Shown here piece by piece: positions 60,829 through 64,000 of a stretch of 64,000 nucleotides of DNA (position 1 is the first letter of the stretch; each line of letters opens with the position of its first letter). The DNA is from Alkaliphilus hydrothermalis (lineage in GTDB: Bacteria; Bacillota; Clostridia; Peptostreptococcales; Natronincolaceae), in contig NZ_JAFBEE010000003.1 in NCBI RefSeq assembly GCF_016908555.1, forward strand, positions 1 through 64,000, written 5' to 3'. Made by a program: the position numbers and the translations under genes. The notes under the pieces were generated by a model, which saw only the letters and a program-made list of their open reading frames with translations, had not been told where the DNA came from and did no database searches.

Positions 60829-61239
60829 TTATTTACTATTCAAAGCATCTTCAATCGCTTTTAATATGATTACACTACTCCCTGTGGCACCTGAGATGGC
60901 ATCCACCTCTAAACTTTGCTTCTCGATTACCTTTTCAGTAATCACTTCTGCCTTTCCACCCATGCCATACTTATGTTTTAGAAAATTTACATTAATGATT
61001 TTATGATCTTTAACTGTCACCTCAACGATAGCTCCCACTAACTCATTTACTTGATATTCTCCCTCGTATACACCATCATTGATATTGGATAAATTAATAT
61101 CATTTACAGCAATATTACTGATTTCATCACTGAACTCCTTTAACTTAGCCTGTAACCCGAAATAGAATACACCCCCCAGTAGGATTATTAGAGCTACAGC
61201 TGTGATTAGAACCTTTTTCACTACATTTCGTTTCCTCAT
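60829..61239 (-). CDS. Membrane-anchored FMN-binding domain protein
   Basis: 136 residues. One N-terminal helix (about 8-28: VLITAVALIILLGGVFYFGL) anchors an extracytoplasmic FMN-bind domain (DGVYEGEYQVNELVGAIVEV). The motif DAISGATGSS fits the flavinylation consensus Dxx(S/T)GAT, where ApbE attaches FMN to Thr. Probable extracellular electron carrier, as in RnfG/NqrC-type and flavin-based EET proteins. Co-transcribed with flavodoxin. Confidence 0.88.
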   Translation of the reverse strand: MRKRNVVKKVLITAVALIILLGGVFYFGLQAKLKEFSDEISNIAVNDINLSNINDGVYEGEYQVNELVGAIVEVTVKDHKIINVNFLKHKYGMGGKAEVITEKVIEKQSLEVDAISGATGSSVIILKAIEDALNSK

Positions 61240-61251
61240 CCCTATACCTCC

Positions 61252-61839
61252 CTATTTTTTTATAAGAAACTCTACTTCACTTCTTATTAGTTTAATTATG
61301 TCCTCCTCCTCTTCAGTCGTCCTTCGGTTTATATAAAACAATAGTTTCCCATGGACTGAAGAAGCAATTAACTCCCCCAAAGTATCTACTGCATCCTCTG
61401 ATATATAACCTGCTTTGGCACACTCCATAATACTTTCACCAAGGAGTTTAGCAACGGAAGGAATAGATCTATTTTGTAAAAGCTCCTCTGGTGGATTCCC
61501 TATTTCCTCAACAAAAACCAATTGAAAGGTGTCGGGATTCTCAGCAAAGTATTTAAAATATGCTATTGTGTAGACCATTAGCTGTTCCTTTGCATTTAAA
61601 CTATCTTTTTTATATTTAGTTAAGTATTGATAGCAATCTTCAAGATAGTCAAAGGTGCAGTAAACCAGTAGTTCATTCAAGTCTTTGAAATAATTATATA
61701 TTGTTGCATAGGAGTAACCTGCCCGATCTCCTACTTTTCTGGCGCTGAGTCCTTTTACTCCCTCTTCCCGCAAAATTTCCTTTGCTGCATCTATAAAATA
61801 TGTCATCATTCTTTGTCTTTGAATTTCTTTTTTATCCAT
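61252..61839 (-). CDS. TetR-family regulator of the flavin operon
   Basis: 195 residues from ATG 61839 (GGAGGGACTG); a longer frame to 61890 lacks a ribosome site. HTH RQRMMTYFIDAAKEILREEG, SARKVGDRAGYSYATIYNYF, KDLNELL. First gene of the operon with the FMN-binding and flavodoxin genes. Two TTAAC-N3-GTTAA sites in the promoter are likely its operators. Confidence 0.9.
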   Translation of the reverse strand: MDKKEIQRQRMMTYFIDAAKEILREEGVKGLSARKVGDRAGYSYATIYNYFKDLNELLVYCTFDYLEDCYQYLTKYKKDSLNAKEQLMVYTIAYFKYFAENPDTFQLVFVEEIGNPPEELLQNRSIPSVAKLLGESIMECAKAGYISEDAVDTLGELIASSVHGKLLFYINRRTTEEEEDIIKLIRSEVEFLIKK

Positions 61840-61925
61840 TTCAGTCCCTCCGATTGCTGTTCTGTTGTTTAGCATTTCATTACCATACAATATTTATAGT
61901 AATTTCATTAACAGTTTTAATTAAA

Positions 61926-61988
61926 CTAACATAGTTAAATTTATTAACACCGTTAATATTATTATACATCTTGATATATTTTTGTCAA
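61926..61988 (-). promoter_or_regulatory. Promoter and paired TetR operators
   Basis: Minus-strand -35 TTGACA (61983-61988), 16-bp spacer, -10 TATAAT (61961-61966). TTAACACCGTTAA (61944-61956) and CTAACATAGTTAA (61926-61938) are near-identical palindromes 18 bp apart, at and after the start site. Confidence 0.8.
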
Positions 61989-62005
61989 CAGTATCTCTAA
62001 AAAAT

Positions 62006-62033
62006 AAAAAATCCTCTATTACACGGAGGATTC
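62006..62033 (-). terminator. Orphan minus-strand terminator upstream of the TetR promoter
   Basis: AATCCTC (62010-62016) / GAGGATT (62026-62032) with T run on the minus strand. No minus-strand gene ends here; it would stop antisense transcription from under the Fic gene or end a small RNA. Confidence 0.6.
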
Positions 62034-62180
62034 TATTATTCAATACAAGATGATTCAACCTTATTTCTTTATAGTTTTTTTTACAGTCAAACTGCCCATA
62101 CTGATTATATTTCAATTTTAGTATTATTATTGAAATAAAGTACATAATATGGTAATATTATTTTAAATAGGAGGTGTATT

Positions 62181-63260
62181 ATGCTAAAACCTTTTAAACC
62201 TGATTATTTACCCATTACTTTATCCCAAGACGACATCATTTATCTTTATAAATTAGCTTTAGAAGCTAGAGTAAAAATTGAACGTTTTAACTCTCTATTG
62301 GAAAGATCCATCATTAGTGATGAAGCATTGGTTTTCTTTTCCCTTCAAGAGTCAATAGAGTCTACGAAAATCGAAGGAACACAGACCACCTTTAGTGAAA
62401 TTATGGAGGCAGATATTACTGGTTACAGAAGTAATGATATTCAAGAAGTAATGAATTACTTAGAAGCCCTTAATCATGGTAAGGAACGACTCAATCTCAT
62501 TCCAATTTCTACTCGATTATTTCTAGAATTACACAACATTATTCTAAAGGACTCCCGTGGTCAAAATCGTTCCCCTGGTGAATATAGAAGGATTCAAAAT
62601 TTCATTGGACCGACCAATGACCCTAAAGATGCTACTTATATTCCCCCAGAGCCAAATTCTGTTCCTGAGTATATGTCTAATCTTGAAAAATATATTAATA
62701 ATGAGTACGATGATCAACTGGATTATATGATTAGAGCGGCTATTATTCATGCCCAGTTTGAGACTATTCACCCCTTCCTTGATGGTAATGGTAGATTAGG
62801 TAGAATACTAATTATGCTTTATCTACTAGATAAAAAAGTAATTAGTAAACCTGCCTTTTTCGTCAGTGAAGAGTTAGAAAAGAGTAAGTACAAGTATTAT
62901 GGTCTATTAAATAGTTTAAGAAGCTCCTCTCCAAAATGGAAGGATTGGATTGAATATTTTCTCAAAGCCTCCATCAAACAGGCTGATAAAAACATAGATA
63001 AACTAATTAAAATCGAAACTATATTATCTGAAATGCAAGATTTTGCTGAAAAGAATAATGTACGACAAGATCTTATTAGTTTTATCTTTCGGAAACCCTT
63101 CTTCACCATCAATGAAGTTCAGACCCAACTTAATATAAGCTACAATACTGCTAATCTCCATGTCCAAAGGCTTGTGAAATCTAATAAGATTTTTGCTGAT
63201 GATAAGAAGCGAAATCGTATTTTTAGATTTTATGATATTCTTGAGGTATTGGAGGGGTAA
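62181..63260 (+). CDS. Fic-family protein (AMP transferase), class II
   Basis: 359 residues; ATG 62181 after AGGAGG. N-terminal inhibitory helix SIESTKIEGTQ ([S/T]xxxE[G/N]); catalytic motif HPFLDGNGRLGRILI at about 198-212, complete; C-terminal winged helix (INEVQTQLNISYNTANLHVQ). Class II Fic proteins AMPylate themselves or partners and often autoregulate. No antitoxin gene is adjacent; the inhibitory helix serves that role. Confidence 0.93.
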   Translation: MLKPFKPDYLPITLSQDDIIYLYKLALEARVKIERFNSLLERSIISDEALVFFSLQESIESTKIEGTQTTFSEIMEADITGYRSNDIQEVMNYLEALNHGKERLNLIPISTRLFLELHNIILKDSRGQNRSPGEYRRIQNFIGPTNDPKDATYIPPEPNSVPEYMSNLEKYINNEYDDQLDYMIRAAIIHAQFETIHPFLDGNGRLGRILIMLYLLDKKVISKPAFFVSEELEKSKYKYYGLLNSLRSSSPKWKDWIEYFLKASIKQADKNIDKLIKIETILSEMQDFAEKNNVRQDLISFIFRKPFFTINEVQTQLNISYNTANLHVQRLVKSNKIFADDKKRNRIFRFYDILEVLEG

Positions 63261-63278
63261 AATGTTCATATACCTTAC

Positions 63279-63314
63279 AAAACACCCTCCATATGTATCC
63301 ATGGAGGGTGTTTT
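63279..63314. terminator. Bidirectional terminator between fic and the cyclodeaminase-family gene
   Basis: Perfect 14-bp stem AAAACACCCTCCAT / ATGGAGGGTGTTTT with an 8-nt loop. Confidence 0.9.
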
Positions 63315-63377
63315 CTTATAAAATCTTCACTTTATTATCTATTCTTTTATATCTTTCTAATTCTAAACTACCTATCC

Positions 63378-63995
63378 CTACAGCATTACCTTACCTAAAA
63401 TCACCTGCTCCTTAGCAACTGCCGCTTCCTCCAATTGCTTCACCTGTTGAGTTAAATCAGCAACAAATGCTTCATCCTTAATGGAGGAAAGATTGATCTT
63501 TACGTTGTATATGGCTGATAACACTGCAGTTCTAGCCATCATAGCCGCCACTGCTCCGTCTGTTACAGCACTGGCATTGCCCTTTACCACAACAGCTTCA
63601 ATCATTTCCATCATTCCAAAGGCGTCCTTTGCTACCTCCAGTGGTACTTCAGCAGCTTTTTTAGTTGCTTCTTGGATAGATTTGCTTCTAGTAGCCTTTT
63701 CTTCATCAGTTTCCTTTGGTAGCTTGAAAGCTCCCATTACTTCATTGAAGGAATCTGCATCTCTGTCAATATCCTTCATTAATTTTTCCCTTAGGGAAGC
63801 CGCCTTTTCAGCAATTGCCTTCATTTCTTCTTCTACTTCCACATACTTCTTCTTACCAACAGTCAGCTTTGCCACCATTTCTGTTAAAGCCGCAGCTGTA
63901 GCCCCACTAAGGGCAGCAGCACTTCCTCCTCCTGGTACTGGATCGCTGGAAGCTGTTTTATTTAAAAATTCATTAAGTCCAACTGATGCTAACAT
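63378..63995 (-). CDS. fchA: Cyclodeaminase/cyclohydrolase-family protein (FTCD C-terminal, FchA-like)
   Basis: 205 residues, complete; ATG 63995 lies 5 bp from the window edge, so its upstream context is cut off. FLNKTASSDPVPGGGSAAAL is the folate-binding loop of the FTCD_C family, then helical bundle to VKGNASAVTDGAVAAMMART. Standalone members act as methenyl-tetrahydrofolate cyclohydrolase (FchA) in one-carbon metabolism of Clostridia. Terminator at 63279-63314. Confidence 0.9.
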   Translation of the reverse strand: MLASVGLNEFLNKTASSDPVPGGGSAAALSGATAAALTEMVAKLTVGKKKYVEVEEEMKAIAEKAASLREKLMKDIDRDADSFNEVMGAFKLPKETDEEKATRSKSIQEATKKAAEVPLEVAKDAFGMMEMIEAVVVKGNASAVTDGAVAAMMARTAVLSAIYNVKINLSSIKDEAFVADLTQQVKQLEEAAVAKEQVILGKVML

Positions 63996-64000
63996 AATCT

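Noticed and set aside
61921..62145. 74-codon minus-strand open frame upstream of the TetR gene
   Set aside because: It covers promoter, operators and a terminator; low-complexity composition.

Overview
The window is low-GC DNA with strong AGGAGG-type ribosome sites, dense leader-proximal operators and rho-independent terminators. Its gene content (GerMN sporulation-type protein, pfkA-pyk, YutG/PgpA-like phosphatase, DUF1292, ferredoxin-type aldo/keto reductase, methenyl-THF cyclohydrolase, many 4Fe-4S and flavin proteins) points to an anaerobic spore-forming Clostridia member. An Alkaliphilus/Natronincola-like relative is my best guess; that placement is inference.

Left part (1-18.8 kb): a chromosomal region of small sensory and transport operons, nearly all on the minus strand. 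It opens with the 5' end of a group IIC intron sitting just behind a terminator, then a VOC gene with an in-frame stop and a GPR1/YaaH transporter. A TetR + Fe-S oxidoreductase operon has its operator inside the promoter. A cyclic-di-GMP cluster follows: a GGDEF-EAL membrane protein under a perfect Fur box, a large type IV pilin-like protein and an EAL-HDOD protein. Then come a marR-yidC2-MATE operon with a palindromic operator, an ABC-2 exporter, XRE + membrane protein, MerR + frameshifted methyltransferase, decayed gene remnants, and PadR + rhomboid.

Middle (18.96-41.6 kb): an accessory island. It holds a truncated serine recombinase, an IS200/IS605 element with intact TnpA and TnpB, a lone AAA ATPase, a DSR2-type SIR2 anti-phage protein, and the wreck of a phage- or ICE-like early region (XRE, VapE-primase fused by deletion to a recombinase tail, IS1182-like insertion in a DUF4406 gene, zinc ribbon, Rha, sigma-like protein, 47-residue basic protein). 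Across a 360-bp divergent spacer carrying three tandem 11-bp repeats lies a six-gene plus-strand operon: XRE - ABC-three-component protein - middle component - DUF2326 SMC-like ATPase - type III-like DNA methyltransferase - helicase/nuclease. This composite defence operon is the main candidate for a less well described system. Sequences resembling the 3' end of the rRNA uracil methyltransferase gene (rlmD/rumA family) lie beside the DSR2 gene, and an intact copy of that gene bounds the island on the right. This suggests integration at the 3' end of that gene.

Right part (41.6-64 kb): conserved chromosome. It carries the RlmD/RumA-type methyltransferase, GerMN protein, aldo/keto reductase, FxsA, thioesterase, pyk, pfkA, a DUF2007-like protein, YutG/PgpA, dnaE, a PrcB-like protein, a His/Cys-rich DUF1292 protein, a large BTAD/SARP-AAA-TPR regulator, a GNAT protein, a TetR-controlled FMN-binding/flavodoxin operon, a Fic protein and a formiminotransferase-cyclodeaminase-family enzyme.
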